Shown: positions 24,853 through 35,107 of the stretch, in pieces | Layout of the letters: each line of letters begins with the position of its first letter | Position numbering within the stretch: position 1 is the stretch's first letter | Source: Streptococcus thermophilus | GTDB taxonomy: Bacteria; Bacillota; Bacilli; Lactobacillales; Streptococcaceae | Reading direction: 5' to 3' | Length of the DNA: 64,000 nucleotides | NCBI RefSeq assembly: GCF_010120595.1 | Contig: NZ_CP038020.1 | Coordinates: 1 to 64,000 of the forward strand | Program-made: the position numbers and the translations under genes | The notes under the pieces: generated by a model | Told to the model about the DNA's origin: nothing | Database searches by the model: none | The model's input: only the letters and a program-made list of their open reading frames with translations

Positions 24853-26022
24853 TTACTTACCTTCTGATTTACCAGATGCTTCTGCCACAGCCTTTTGACG
24901 GTCACGTTTCATAGTGTTTGAGCGCAATTGTCCACAAGCAGCATCAATATCTGTACCATGTTCTTGACGAACGACACAGTTGACACCATTTTTCTTGAGC
25001 ACATCGTAAAAGGCAGCCACACGTTCTTTAGTTGAACGGCTATAATGGTCGTGCTCTGATACTGGGTTGTAAGGAATCAAGTTGATGTATGACAACTTAC
25101 GGATTTTCTTAGTCAAATCAGCCAACTCTTGAGCATTTTCAGGGTGGTCATTGACCTCATTAAGCATGATATACTCAAAAGTTACACGACGGTTGGTTGT
25201 CTGGATGTAATATTCAATAGCTTCAAAGAGTTTTTCAAGTGGAAATGAGCGGTTAATACGCATGATGCTTGAACGAAGGTCATTGTTAGGCGCGTGAAGT
25301 GATACGGCGAGGTTAACTTGAACACCTTCGTTGGCAAATTCCTTAATTTTTGGTGCCAAACCAGATGTTGACACTGTAATATGACGAGCTCCAATAGCAA
25401 GGCCATTATCATTGTTAATGGTACGCAAGAAGCGAAGCACATTGTCATAGTTATCGAAAGGTTCACCAATCCCCATAACAACCACGTGGCTGACACGTTC
25501 ACCATCACCACGGTCATCAAAGTACTTTTGTACCAACATGATTTGAGCAACAATCTCACCAGCAGTCAAGTCACGTTGTTTCTTAATCAAGCCACTAGCA
25601 CAGAAAGTACAACCGATGTTACATCCAACCTGAGTTGTCACACAGACAGACAAACCATAGTGTTGACGCATCAAAACAGTCTCAATCAACATACCATCTG
25701 GCAATTCAAAAAGATACTTAACTGTACCATCTTTTGATTCTTGAACGATACGCTGTTTTAATGGGTTTATGCAGAAATTATCGTTCAATTTAGCAATGAA
25801 GTCCTTAGAAATGTTGGTCATTTCTTCGAAAGACTGCACACGCTTCTTGTAGAGCCAATCCCAAATTTGAGTAGCACGAAATTTCTTTTCACCGTGTTCC
25901 ATAGCCCAGTCAATCAACTCATCACGAGTAAGACCGTAAATAGAAGGTTTGTAGCCCTCCATATCCTCTAATTTCTGACGTTTACGACGTTCTGGTTTTG
26001 ATTGTGTTGTTACTTCTGACAT
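24853..26022 (-). CDS. rlmN: 23S rRNA (adenine2503-C2) / tRNA A37 methyltransferase RlmN
   Basis: RlmN is a radical-SAM enzyme that methylates C2 of A2503 in 23S rRNA and A37 in some tRNAs. The 389-residue protein has the radical-SAM cluster motif CNIGCTFC with its three cysteines, the [12 protein letters not shown] motif, and the C-terminal reactive cysteine in DAACGQL. It starts [16 protein letters not shown], three bases after the yutD stop. Intact. Confidence 0.95.
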   Translation of the reverse strand: MSEVTTQSKPERRKRQKLEDMEGYKPSIYGLTRDELIDWAMEHGEKKFRATQIWDWLYKKRVQSFEEMTNISKDFIAKLNDNFCINPLKQRIVQESKDGTVKYLFELPDGMLIETVLMRQHYGLSVCVTTQVGCNIGCTFCASGLIKKQRDLTAGEIVAQIMLVQKYFDDRGDGERVSHVVVMGIGEPFDNYDNVLRFLRTINNDNGLAIGARHITVSTSGLAPKIKEFANEGVQVNLAVSLHAPNNDLRSSIMRINRSFPLEKLFEAIEYYIQTTNRRVTFEYIMLNEVNDHPENAQELADLTKKIRKLSYINLIPYNPVSEHDHYSRSTKERVAAFYDVLKKNGVNCVVRQEHGTDIDAACGQLRSNTMKRDRQKAVAEASGKSEGK

Positions 26023-26025
26023 AGT

Positions 26026-26748
26026 TTAATTTCCTTTTTTTCTGATTGTAAAATGCTGACCATCTGACTTGGCATTACTTTGCTTTTTCAGTGAGGGGGT
26101 TTGATTTTTTGAAGCTTTCTTCTGACTCTTCTTGAAGTTAGGCTTTCGCTCACGACTACCATCCTCGGACCTAGATTTAAACTTAGATCGACGCTTGACT
26201 TTCTCAAAGCTTGCCCCTTCTTGGTCCCTGTCTCCTCGTTTGGACTTATCCCGCTTTTGCTTAGCAGAAACTTTTTGTCCCTTATTCTTTTGAGAAGCAT
26301 TATGCTCCTTCTCTCTAGATTCCTGAGAAGAATTACGACGATTATTAGAACGACGACACTTGCGACGAGGCTCTGTCTCCTCTTCAAAGACGATTAATTG
26401 CGGCTCTTCATTTTTCAAAATAAAGTAGGCACAACCAAAGGCACAGTATTCGCGTAAATACTCTGACAATCGGCTAATACGATCTGTCTTACGCGTATTG
26501 GGACGATCGTCCTCGTAAAATCCCTTAAGGCGAAGCTGGTCATTAGACCAATCACCAACAATATAGTCATACTTGAGCATGATTTCAGAAAAACGTTGCC
26601 CAAAGCGGGTGGCGTCTAAAGCATCCTTGTGATTTTCAAGAACCGTAAACTGATAGGCATCTGATTTCAGAAGGTCGGCCACATATACAAAGTCTGGCCC
26701 TGGATATTTATTATAATTAAACATTTCTGGCAAGATTTCTTTACGCAT
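26026..26748 (-). CDS. yutD: YutD-family protein with basic C-terminal extension
   Basis: The N-terminal 120 residues (FNYNKYPGPDFVYV..., EYCAFGCAYFILKN) fit the YutD family (DUF1027), a small Firmicute protein of unknown role. The remaining half is a low-complexity, Lys/Arg/Ser-rich tail of about 115 residues, suggestive of nucleic-acid or ribosome contact. Between the nucleotidase gene and rlmN; this neighbourhood is also seen in other Firmicutes. Confidence 0.85.
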   Translation of the reverse strand: MRKEILPEMFNYNKYPGPDFVYVADLLKSDAYQFTVLENHKDALDATRFGQRFSEIMLKYDYIVGDWSNDQLRLKGFYEDDRPNTRKTDRISRLSEYLREYCAFGCAYFILKNEEPQLIVFEEETEPRRKCRRSNNRRNSSQESREKEHNASQKNKGQKVSAKQKRDKSKRGDRDQEGASFEKVKRRSKFKSRSEDGSRERKPNFKKSQKKASKNQTPSLKKQSNAKSDGQHFTIRKKGN

Positions 26749-26808
26749 GCGCCATCCTTTCTGCTCTCTTATTTTCTATCCTGATGCACAGTGATAATGT
26801 TCTTATCT

Positions 26809-28158
26809 CTAATCCCAATCAGCACCATTATTTCTTAAATACTTGGCCACAAGTTCCCTTAACAAATCTGGAAAAAGAAGCGTGACTTCCTTTTCCTTGA
26901 TTGTAGGGAAGTAAGAAGAAAAGTAGTACTGATCCACAAGGACCAAACTAAACTTCTCATTGGAATCTACAACCCTACTATTATACAACAAATTACCGTT
27001 TTTGTAAGCAAAATTACCTGTAATTAGCTCACCAAATACCTTACCTCTAAAGCCCATACCTTTAATAGCTTGGTTTTTAAGGAGTTCAGACTTAGTAAAA
27101 ACTTCACGACAAATTTCCTTGAGTTCTTGCCCTGTCACAAATAGACGGGCCATCCGCATCTGATGGGGAAGGGCTTCTTGAAGGTCTGCCATTGTCACTT
27201 GAGGACCTAGCGTTTTCATGATAAGTCCTGTATTCAAAAGCGTTAACTGGCTATCTGTCTCCTGACAAACAGCTTGTAAAACCAATTGACAGGTCTCATT
27301 AAAATTTAATTTTCGACCTAGATTAGCCACTTTTTCCTGGGCCAAACGACGATGGCCTTCCTCACGCATGGCCTTGATAAAGGCTTCGTCCTCCTTGTCC
27401 AAATCCAAGATATAGTCCTTAGTGGGGATAGCCTCGATCTGACACGCTATCATTTGCCCATTTTCCACAGTTAGGTCAATACAGCCAAGAAAATAGCCAT
27501 ATCTATCAGCAGCTGCCAAATAGGTCTCATTAATCAATTTGCCCTCTTCAAAAAGGTGATGGGTGTGGCTTCCGATAACAAGGTTGACCTGTGGATAAGT
27601 CTCTGAAATCTGCTCATCATAATGCACACCTAGATGGCTAAGTACTATGACTAGGTCTGCATCCATTACCTCAGAGCGGGCCAAATCCTCTTCCAACCTA
27701 GCCATAGGCTCTAACACCTGCCAACCGTTGGGAGCATAGGTAAGGTAATAGGGAAAGGTATAGGCCAAGAAAGCAATTTTTGTACCAGCTTTAGTTTTGT
27801 GAACAAGATAGGGCTTGGCCCATTCAGGCTGTCCCTCCTCATCCTTGAGATTTCCTATGATCGGTTGAAACTGAGCCTGCTCATAAAGACAGTCTAGCTC
27901 ATCCTTAGCTAGACCAATCCCCTCATTATTTCCAATAGTCGCATAGTCTATCCCCAGCTCATTCATCAAGGCTATATTAAAACGCCCAGCTGTCGCATCT
28001 GACAAGGGATGAGACTTATCCACATTATCCCCAAGATCTACCTTAATCAACTCTCTGTCCGTCTGACTCAAATCATCCACAGCCCGCTTGAGTTGTGGAT
28101 ACTGTTCAAAATGAGAGTGCAAATCATTGATATGGAGAATTCGAATCTTGTCTTTCAT
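26809..28158 (-). CDS. Calcineurin-type metallophosphoesterase, 5'-nucleotidase family (YunD-like)
   Basis: The 449-residue protein has the metal-binding motifs HINDLHSHF, VDLGDNVD, GNNEG and GSHTHH, followed by the C-terminal 5'-nucleotidase domain. No signal peptide, so it acts in the cytosol, perhaps on nucleotides or cyclic nucleotides. I start at MKDKIRILH; an in-frame ATG 15 codons upstream lacks a site. A TGCTAAAAT extended -10 ends only seven bases before the chosen ATG, so the transcript may be almost leaderless. Confidence 0.85.
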   Translation of the reverse strand: MKDKIRILHINDLHSHFEQYPQLKRAVDDLSQTDRELIKVDLGDNVDKSHPLSDATAGRFNIALMNELGIDYATIGNNEGIGLAKDELDCLYEQAQFQPIIGNLKDEEGQPEWAKPYLVHKTKAGTKIAFLAYTFPYYLTYAPNGWQVLEPMARLEEDLARSEVMDADLVIVLSHLGVHYDEQISETYPQVNLVIGSHTHHLFEEGKLINETYLAAADRYGYFLGCIDLTVENGQMIACQIEAIPTKDYILDLDKEDEAFIKAMREEGHRRLAQEKVANLGRKLNFNETCQLVLQAVCQETDSQLTLLNTGLIMKTLGPQVTMADLQEALPHQMRMARLFVTGQELKEICREVFTKSELLKNQAIKGMGFRGKVFGELITGNFAYKNGNLLYNSRVVDSNEKFSLVLVDQYYFSSYFPTIKEKEVTLLFPDLLRELVAKYLRNNGADWD

Positions 28159-28165
28159 GACTTCT

Positions 28166-28174
28166 ATTTTAGCA
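28166..28174 (-). promoter_or_regulatory. Extended -10 directly before the start codon
   Basis: Minus strand TGCTAAAAT, then seven bases, then ATG (28158). Same geometry as at rsmH (35001). Confidence 0.5.
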
Positions 28175-28267
28175 CTTTTACCACAAAAAAACTTGACATT
28201 CATTCAGCCAAGTTTTTATATGTGAGACGATGCTCCTTGCTATCCAATTTTTTAATTACTGAAAGGC

Positions 28268-28432
28268 TTATGAGTAATGATGTTTTTTAGTATAGATAAG
28301 GACTACAAAACCTGTAACTCCTAAAACATCTATCATTGTAAAGAACCAATGATGAGGAACACACAACTGATAGCAACTTGCTAGAATGAAACACACATAA
28401 ATAAAAACGCACGGATCATTTTGTTCTTTCAA
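28268..28432 (-). CDS. Small two-span membrane protein, putative immunity
   Basis: A TTG-started frame of 54 residues (LKEQNDPCVFIYV...) eight bases after the peptide gene stop, with GGAG about 12 bases before the TTG. Two hydrophobic segments and a KKHHYS tail; the second (IDVLGVTGFVVLIYTKK) resembles that of the small blp membrane proteins at 9597 (INLLGLTVLLYSLLFKK). Likely the partner of the peptide at 28441. Start codon is my best guess. Confidence 0.5.
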   Translation of the reverse strand: MKEQNDPCVFIYVCFILASCYQLCVPHHWFFTMIDVLGVTGFVVLIYTKKHHYS

Positions 28433-28440
28433 ATTTCTAA

Positions 28441-28677
28441 CTAAACTCCACAAAATATAGCCATTCCAACACCGGCTCCTGACCATGCCCCAAATACCCC
28501 ACCTGAAATGGTCCCAACAATCGGTAATGTATGGGTTCCAACTGATGTTCCAGTCAAAAATCTAAGCACAGGAGATCCAGCAGCCCCAGCTACACAACCA
28601 ATCACACCCTCACCTTCAATAATAGAAAGGTCTTCGGAATTAAGTGAATTAAAATTGTTAATGATTTTTGTTGTCAT
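28441..28677 (-). CDS. Stand-alone bacteriocin-like precursor with altered processing site (GE)
   Basis: A 78-residue precursor. MTTKIINNFNSLNSEDLSII aligns with blp leaders, but the last two leader residues are Gly-Glu (IEGE|GVIGC). The core is Gly/Ala-rich with GVFGAWSGAGVGMA and two cysteines, one at each end, as in class IIb peptides. It lies 9 kb from the blp locus, has no BlpR box, and has a promoter similar to the ComR-type ones. BlpA would be the likely exporter if it is processed. Confidence 0.78.
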   Translation of the reverse strand: MTTKIINNFNSLNSEDLSIIEGEGVIGCVAGAAGSPVLRFLTGTSVGTHTLPIVGTISGGVFGAWSGAGVGMAIFCGV

Positions 28678-28734
28678 GAAAACAACCTTCTTTAAACTAT
28701 TTTGTTTTAGGCTTTTCTTAAAAGCTATGATTTT

Positions 28735-28783
28735 ATTATAGGTGGGAAGCCAACAAAAAAGTAGTGAAATTATAATTTTGAGA
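28735..28783 (-). promoter_or_regulatory. Degenerate ComR-box-like promoter
   Basis: The downstream part (CACTACTTTTTTGTTGGC, spacer, TATAAT at 28735-28740, AAAATCATAGC) is the same as at 20126-20174, but the palindrome is eroded (AATTATAATTTCAC for GACATTTATGTCAC). It may have lost ComR control or fit a ComR paralogue. Confidence 0.5.
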
Positions 28784-28931
28784 GTTGATTCAGCTTAGGA
28801 CTTACAAGTTCTTTTACTTTTAAAGAAAATCTTCTAAAAACTAAGGCTTTCCACTGTGATAAAAACACCTAAATCTTTGTAGTCATAAGGCTTGGGGAGT
28901 GAGATCTTCGGATCAAAAGATGAATAATAAG

Positions 28932-28967
28932 TAAAGAGGCCGAAACTTTATAGTTTCAACCTCTTAA
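28932..28967 (-). terminator. Terminator after the DEAD-box helicase gene
   Basis: Minus strand AAGAGGTTGAAACT ATAA AGTTTCGGCCTCTTTA, a long stem. Confidence 0.75.
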
Positions 28968-29006
28968 ATTTTTTAATCTAAATTTACCTTTATCTAAAAG
29001 CCAAGC

Positions 29007-30350
29007 TTAGAGGCTTTGCTTCTTAGCTTTACGTTCAGCACGTCCCTTAGCACGATTGGCTGCACGACGTTCACGTTTGCGTTTTTCGTCAACCTTCCAC
29101 TGAATTTTCTTCTTGTAACCAGGCTTGATTTTTTTCTTTTTCTTCTTAACCAAACCAATCATTTCCGTGTCAAGTTTTTGATAGGCTTTTTCTCGGTTGG
29201 CACGACGGTCGCGGTCATAGGTATCTTGGAACTCACCATCTTTAAAGACCTTAGGTTCAAAGGTGATCCCCATCTTTTCAAGCTCACGAATATCTGAGTC
29301 GTCACTTGGTTGATAAAGGGTGATTGCTGTTCCTGACAAGCCGTTACGTCCAGTACGTCCTACACGGTGAACAAAGAATGACAAATCTTGAGGAATAGCG
29401 TCATTGATAACATGGCTAACCCCTTCAATATCAATTCCACGCGCTGCAAGGTCAGTCGCTACAATATACTCAAATTCAAGCTTCTTAACTTGATTCATGA
29501 TACGCTTACGTTCACGTGGTGGAATACCGCCATGAATTTTCGCTACTTTAAGACCGTTTGATACCAAATAACTGTGTAAATCATCCGCACGTTCCTTGGT
29601 ATTAACGAAAATCATTGCCAAGTATGGCTGCATCCCCTTAAGCATCTCAAGAATTTGTCCATTCTTGTTGCGCCCCTTGGTAGATACTAACCAGTTATCA
29701 ATGGTATCCGCAATCACCGTTGAAGTCTTGATTTGTTCCATGACAGGATTGGTCAAATATTTCTTCAAGAATGGTTGTAATTTTTGAGGAATGGTTGCTG
29801 AGAAGACCAAAATTTGAACTTCCTTAGGAAAACTTGCCGCAATCTTATCCACAGTAGCCAAGAATCCCATATCCATGGTCATGTCGGCCTCGTCAACGAC
29901 AAAAGTATGTGCCTTGTGGATAGCCAAGTCACCAGACTTAAACAGGTCATAAATACGCCCTGGTGTCCCGATAACGATATGCGGTTGGGCTACCTTAAGT
30001 TTCTCGATCTGACGTTGTTTATCCGTACCACCGACGTAATTAACAACACGAATTTCTGTATCAGAGTGTTTGGCAATCTGTTTTGTCGACTGATATATCT
30101 GTGTCGCCAATTCACGCGATGGAGCTGTGATAACAACTTGAACATCCCTGCTCTCTGGATTAAGCTTCTCAAAAATTGGCAATAGGAAGGTATGTGTCTT
30201 CCCTGAACCAGTCTTTGATTCACCCACTAAATCACGGCCAGAACGGACTACTGGAATCAATTTTTGCTGAACAGGTGTTGGCTCCTTAAATTTAATCTCG
30301 TCGAGAGCCTCTTGAATATAGTCTTTAAAATTAAAATCTTTAAATGACAT
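29007..30350 (-). CDS. DEAD-box RNA helicase, CshB-like
   Basis: A 447-residue RNA helicase. Motifs in order: Q motif (FKEPTPVQQKLIP), GESKTGSGKT, PSRELATQIY, GTPGRI, VDEADM (DEAD), FSATIP, VNTKERAD, ATDLAARGIDI and HRVGRTGR. The C-terminus is a lysine-rich tail (KKKKKKIKPGYKKK). It resembles CshB, a cold-shock helicase working in mRNA decay and ribosome assembly. Single gene between a bacteriocin module and mraY. Confidence 0.9.
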   Translation of the reverse strand: MSFKDFNFKDYIQEALDEIKFKEPTPVQQKLIPVVRSGRDLVGESKTGSGKTHTFLLPIFEKLNPESRDVQVVITAPSRELATQIYQSTKQIAKHSDTEIRVVNYVGGTDKQRQIEKLKVAQPHIVIGTPGRIYDLFKSGDLAIHKAHTFVVDEADMTMDMGFLATVDKIAASFPKEVQILVFSATIPQKLQPFLKKYLTNPVMEQIKTSTVIADTIDNWLVSTKGRNKNGQILEMLKGMQPYLAMIFVNTKERADDLHSYLVSNGLKVAKIHGGIPPRERKRIMNQVKKLEFEYIVATDLAARGIDIEGVSHVINDAIPQDLSFFVHRVGRTGRNGLSGTAITLYQPSDDSDIRELEKMGITFEPKVFKDGEFQDTYDRDRRANREKAYQKLDTEMIGLVKKKKKKIKPGYKKKIQWKVDEKRKRERRAANRAKGRAERKAKKQSL

Positions 30351-30397
30351 TTTTTCTTACTTCTTTTCTATCTAGTCTACCCTTATCATTATAACAG

Positions 30398-30422
30398 AAA
30401 AAGAGCATTTCTGCTCTTTTTC
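30398..30422 (-). terminator. Terminator after mraY
   Basis: Minus strand GAAAAAGAGC AGAAAT GCTCTTTTTC. Confidence 0.85.
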
Positions 30423-30424
30423 AT

Positions 30425-31447
30425 TTATTTCATAACGTTTCCAAGAACCATCCAAAGGGTAATGGAACTTGCAAGAGCTCCAATAGTCCAAAGGAAAGCA
30501 TCAACCTTCCATTCTGACCATTTCTCACCCTTACCCGAGATACCACCCAACTCGAGATGATGGTGAAATGGTGTCATACGGAAAATACGACGACCTTCAC
30601 CATACTTACGCTTAGTATATTTGAAGTAGCTGACCTGCAGCATAACAGAAGCTGTCTCTAAAACATAGACTACACCAATCAAGAGTAGTGTCCACTCCAC
30701 GCGTAGAGCGATGGAAATAACGGCAAGCATGGCACCAAGTGACAAGGAACCGACATCCCCCATAAAGACCTTGGCTGGCTTGTGGTTAAAGACAAAGAAG
30801 CCAAGAAGGGCACCAATCATAGTGATAATGATAGTCAAGATAGCTAACTCACCCTTGACAAAAGCGATGATTCCATAGGCAATCAAGCTGATAACCACAG
30901 AGACAGAAGCTAAACCATCAATACCATCTGTCAAGTTGACCGCATTTGAGAAACCAACGATCCAGAAAAGGACAAAGAGAACATAGAAGACACCAAGCTG
31001 AATTGTCAATCCTCCAATAGCTAGGCTATTTGTCCCACTAGGGAGTACATGGATGAAATAGAAAAGCAAACCTGCAACAATCTGCAAAGCCATCTTTTGC
31101 CAAGGTTTAAGACCCTCATTGATTTGATGGAAAATCTTAAGGAAATCATCAAGGAAGCCGATAATACCATAAATCAATATTACAAAGAGAATCCCTGCTG
31201 TAGCACCATAAGCTTGGTGCCCCTCAGTAAAGACGTGAAAGTTGAAAATCAAACTAATCAAGATGGCAACCACTAGAAAGACTGTCCCTCCCATAGTTGG
31301 TGTACCAGCCTTAGCCAGATGCTGCTTCACATCTTCATGCATCTGTTGGCCACCGATTTTTTTGATTTTGTAGTAAGTAATAAAATGGGGCATGGCGAGC
31401 ACCGTCAACACAAAAGCGGCCACGCCTGCTATCAGACTCATAGTCAT
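30425..31447 (-). CDS. mraY: Phospho-N-acetylmuramoyl-pentapeptide transferase MraY
   Basis: MraY attaches phospho-MurNAc-pentapeptide to undecaprenyl phosphate to make lipid I, the first membrane step of peptidoglycan synthesis. The 340-residue protein has about ten membrane helices and the motifs [21 protein letters not shown] and PFHHHLE. It starts one base after the pbp2X stop and ends the block rsmH-ftsL-pbp2X-mraY. Confidence 0.97.
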
Positions 31448-31448
31448 C

Positions 31449-33716
31449 TTAGTCTCCTAAAGTAATGGTAATCTTTTTGGTTTTAGACAGGGCTTCTCCT
31501 GCCGCAACACTTTGTTTGGTAACAGTCCCTGACTTGCCACCTTTATAAGTAATTTTAATGCCTTTCCATTTGGCAAATGTTTCAACATTCTTCTTGGTCC
31601 AACCATACATGTCTGGAAGTTCTGTGAACTCATTAGTCATGATTAGGATCTGCTCATTAGCTTTAATATCTTCTTTTGCATCTACAGAAACCTTTTCAAT
31701 CTTATTGCCAACACCCAGAACAATCGGATGAACTAGGTTTTGGCGAAGAGTATTAGCTGTCTCTCCTGGTGTCTTACCAATGATATCACCAGTTTGGTAG
31801 CTAGTCTCTTCAGTCTTTCCACTCCCCTCAGAAACAGAAGTATCCAAAGTAGCACCCATAGACATGGCTTCTTCTAAAACAGGGTTCACCACAGTCGCAA
31901 AGAAATTATTATTCCAGGTCTTAGGCTCTTGAACGGTCACATACATGATGTATTCTGGATCCTCAGAAGGAACCATGGCTACAACTGAGTTGAGAGTCTC
32001 GTTTGTCCCAACTTTATAGGTTCCTGTCTTTTCATCGGGCACTTGGGCTGTTCCTGACTTAACCGCAACATCATTGTTACCAACCTGAATGATTGGTGAA
32101 CCTTCAGACTTGTTGTACAGGGTACCAAACTCTGGATCTGTACCAACAGAAATCATATAATTACGGGTTTCAGAAGCAGCCTGCTTAGAGACAGGTTTGC
32201 CAATAACTTCTTTCTTGGCTGTACGAACAGTACCTTTATTAGTATCAGCAACTTGTTTTATAAATTGAGGCTCTAACATAATACCATTGTTAGAGATTGC
32301 GGTAAAGGCTCGAAGCATTTGGACTTGAGTTACTGAAATCCCTTGTCCAAAAGATGATTGGGCAATATTAACTGAGTTTCGAGAGACAATCCCTGAAGAC
32401 TCGCCAACCATCCCAAAGCGGGTTGGAATTCCAAATTTGTATAGCGATAGGTAGTTAGACCAGACTTTGTCTCCCATGGCTTGTTCCAGCATGGTCATAC
32501 CAACGTTACTTGAATATGAAAAACCTTGTGCAAATGACATCGTTCGACCTGTTGAGATACCTTCATTGATTGACCAGTCATTGATTTCAACATCACCAAC
32601 CTTAATACCATTAGCGTTACTGTAGGTTGCATTCGGGTTGAAACTTCCATTATTGATAGCTGCTGACAAGAGCATCACTTTCATGGTTGACCCTGGCTCA
32701 TACTGAGCTTCATAAAGGCGGTTGACCCAGTCGTAACCCTTTTTAGCCTGTCCTTCTAGCGTATCCGAGTTATAGGTTGGACGTTGTGTCGTTGCAAGGA
32801 TTTCACCTGTTTTCGCATTGACAACTGTTGCTGAAGCATTTACGCCTTTGGTCTGCTCCATAAAGGTATCCATTTGCGTTTCAAGGAAGGTCTGAAGGGG
32901 GGCCGACAAAGTCGTATAGATATTCTTACCATCGATTGCTTCTTTGGTAATCGTTTCCGTACCCAGAAGCGTATTACCGTCTTTATCCTTCTCATAGATA
33001 GCTTCCCCATCTGTCCCAGTCAACAAGCTATTAAGCGAACGCTCCAAACCCGTTTGACCAATCAAAGAATAAGAACCATCTTTTTTATTTTCAATAGGTT
33101 CAGCACGACCAAGAAACTCTGATGCAAAGATGCCATTAGGGTACATACGTGATGTTGTTGCCTCAAATGCCATCCCCTTAATACCTGCATCCTTAAAAGT
33201 CTTTTCAAGGTCCTCTTTGACAGAGTAGGTGATTCCTTTTCCTTTTAGTCCAAAGGATACTTGATAGGCACCCTTGGTACGCAATTGAGCCAAAGTATAA
33301 CTCTTTTTAATTCCTAGCTTGTCTTTCAAAATATCGGCAACCTTATCAAACTGACTCTCTTGTACATAGAGTTTTTCCCGAGTTGGTGACACATAGCTGG
33401 TTGATACAATAGCATAAATGGAATAACTGGTTGAATCCTCAGCCAAAACATTCCCATTTCGGTCATAAATCGTCCCACGCTTGGCCGCCACTGTGGTTTT
33501 CGTTTTATAAGACTTAGCAGCCTGTGTTGACAAATCAACACCAAACTTACTATCGGTTCCAATAATTACCACAAAGTTGATAATAAAAACAAAAAAGATA
33601 AAAATACTGAGAACCATCAGGTTCTGACCAACATGCTGTCGGTTTTGAGCTGGCTTTCTCCTATCCCTTACGACATAGTTTAGAAATAAATGTTTAAGTT
33701 TTTTAAGTCTGTTCAT
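31449..33716 (-). CDS. pbp2X: Penicillin-binding protein 2X
   Basis: The septal class B transpeptidase that cross-links peptidoglycan at division; the main beta-lactam target in streptococci. 755 residues: cytosolic basic N-terminus, one membrane helix (about 33-53), dimerisation domain, transpeptidase with Ser343 in STMK, SSN at 402-404 and KSG at 553-555, then two PASTA domains at the end. No broken motif. Three bases after ftsL. Confidence 0.97.
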
Positions 33717-33719
33717 TTG

Positions 33720-34040
33720 CTATTTCACACTCTTAATACTATCGTTATTAATAGACAGGCCTGCCTTAGTGGCAATCTCTTTGATACGATCAGAGTTAGT
33801 TAACTCATTTACTGCCTGCTTAGCATTGTTAAGCTCTGTCTTTTCGTCACTAATCTTGCGATTAAGGTCTGTGATTTGATTCTTGATGGCTTGATTACGT
33901 CCTTGCAAATAGACGACTGAGATACTCATTACAATAGCTGTCAAAACAATTGCCGAATAGAAGGCCTTTTCCATACGTGTCATAAAACGAATATGGTTTC
34001 TAATAGCCCTATTAACAATCTGACGTTCCTTATTTTCCAT
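33720..34040 (-). CDS. ftsL: Cell division protein FtsL
   Basis: A 106-residue bitopic protein: basic cytosolic N-terminus, one membrane helix (about 27-46) and a heptad-like extracellular coiled coil (NQAIKNQITDLNRKISDEKTEL in outline). FtsL bridges FtsB/DivIB and the septal synthase. Two bases after rsmH and before pbp2X, its usual place. Confidence 0.93.
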   Translation of the reverse strand: MENKERQIVNRAIRNHIRFMTRMEKAFYSAIVLTAIVMSISVVYLQGRNQAIKNQITDLNRKISDEKTELNNAKQAVNELTNSDRIKEIATKAGLSINNDSIKSVK

Positions 34041-34042
34041 AG

Positions 34043-34993
34043 TTACTTCCTGATTTTTTTAGCCACACGCAACTTAGCAGAGTGCGAGCGGTTATTGGCT
34101 TCTAATTCTTCCTGACTAGGTAGGATAGGCTTGCGATTAACCAGAGCTACCTTAGGTTGTAAGTCTTCGGGAATAAAGGGCAAGCCTTTAGGCACATCTA
34201 CCGTGCTAGCTTCCTTAAAAAGCTGCTTAGTCAACCGGTCCTCCAAAGAATGGAAGGTAATCACCGAAATACGACCATCCACAGCTAGGAGATCCAAAGC
34301 CTCCTGAATAGACTCATCCGCAGCACCAAGCTCATCGTTGACCTCGATTCGGATGGCTTGGAAAATTTGTTTGGCTGGATGGCCCTTCTTCTTTAATTCC
34401 TTAGCAGGCTTAGCTGATTTAATAATTTCTGCCAGTTCCGTCGTCGTCTCGATAGGTTTTACCTGACGTACTTGCTCAATCTTACGTGCAATTTGTTTAG
34501 AGAACTTGTCCTCACCGTATTTGAAGAAAATACGTACTAAATCATTGTAAGGATAGGTATTGACCACATCATATGCGGTCAGACTTGCCTCCTCATTCAT
34601 GCGCATATCCAGCTTGGCATCCTGTTTGTAGGAGAAACCACGCTCACGCTCATCCAACTGCGGGCTAGACACGCCTAAGTCATAGAGAATACCATCGATT
34701 TCAGACACACCCAAAGCTTCAAGGTTGGACTTGAGATTACGGAAATTATCTTTAATGAAGGTCACCATGCCCTTATCAATATAGTCCTTGAGACGCACTT
34801 GAGCATTATCAATAGCCTTCTGGTCTTGATCAAAGCAATACAAATGTCCCTTTTCAGACAATTGTGACAAAAGATAAGACGAATGTCCTGCGCCACCCAA
34901 AGTCGCATCTACATAGATGCCATCAGGCTTGATATCAAGCATATCAACAGTTTCGTGCAAAAGAACAGTTACATGGTGAAATTCATTAGTCAT
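34043..34993 (-). CDS. rsmH: 16S rRNA (cytosine1402-N4) methyltransferase RsmH
   Basis: RsmH methylates N4 of C1402 in 16S rRNA. I start at [12 protein letters not shown], giving 316 residues, the usual length; the frame is open further upstream. The SAM-binding motif [15 protein letters not shown] and the [11 protein letters not shown] motif are present. An extended -10 ends seven bases before the ATG and no ribosome site is visible, so translation may start on a nearly leaderless mRNA. First gene of the division block. Confidence 0.95.
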   Translation of the reverse strand: MTNEFHHVTVLLHETVDMLDIKPDGIYVDATLGGAGHSSYLLSQLSEKGHLYCFDQDQKAIDNAQVRLKDYIDKGMVTFIKDNFRNLKSNLEALGVSEIDGILYDLGVSSPQLDERERGFSYKQDAKLDMRMNEEASLTAYDVVNTYPYNDLVRIFFKYGEDKFSKQIARKIEQVRQVKPIETTTELAEIIKSAKPAKELKKKGHPAKQIFQAIRIEVNDELGAADESIQEALDLLAVDGRISVITFHSLEDRLTKQLFKEASTVDVPKGLPFIPEDLQPKVALVNRKPILPSQEELEANNRSHSAKLRVAKKIRK

Positions 34994-35000
34994 AATTTTT

Positions 35001-35009
35001 ATTATAGCA
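35001..35009 (-). promoter_or_regulatory. Extended -10 of the rsmH-ftsL-pbp2X-mraY operon
   Basis: Minus strand TGCTATAAT, then AAAAATT, then ATG. The expected start of transcription coincides with the start codon. Confidence 0.65.
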
Positions 35010-35107
35010 TAAGAACAGAGAAATTGTCTCGACTTGAAAGTTGTTAGGAAGTCAAAAAAGCTAGACCCTAGGCCTGGCTTTATGATTGATATATTAGTAC
35101 TCAAAAA

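Noticed and set aside
31049..31276. A plausible-looking 75-residue plus-strand protein.
   Set aside because: Lies entirely antisense inside mraY, without ribosome site or promoter.
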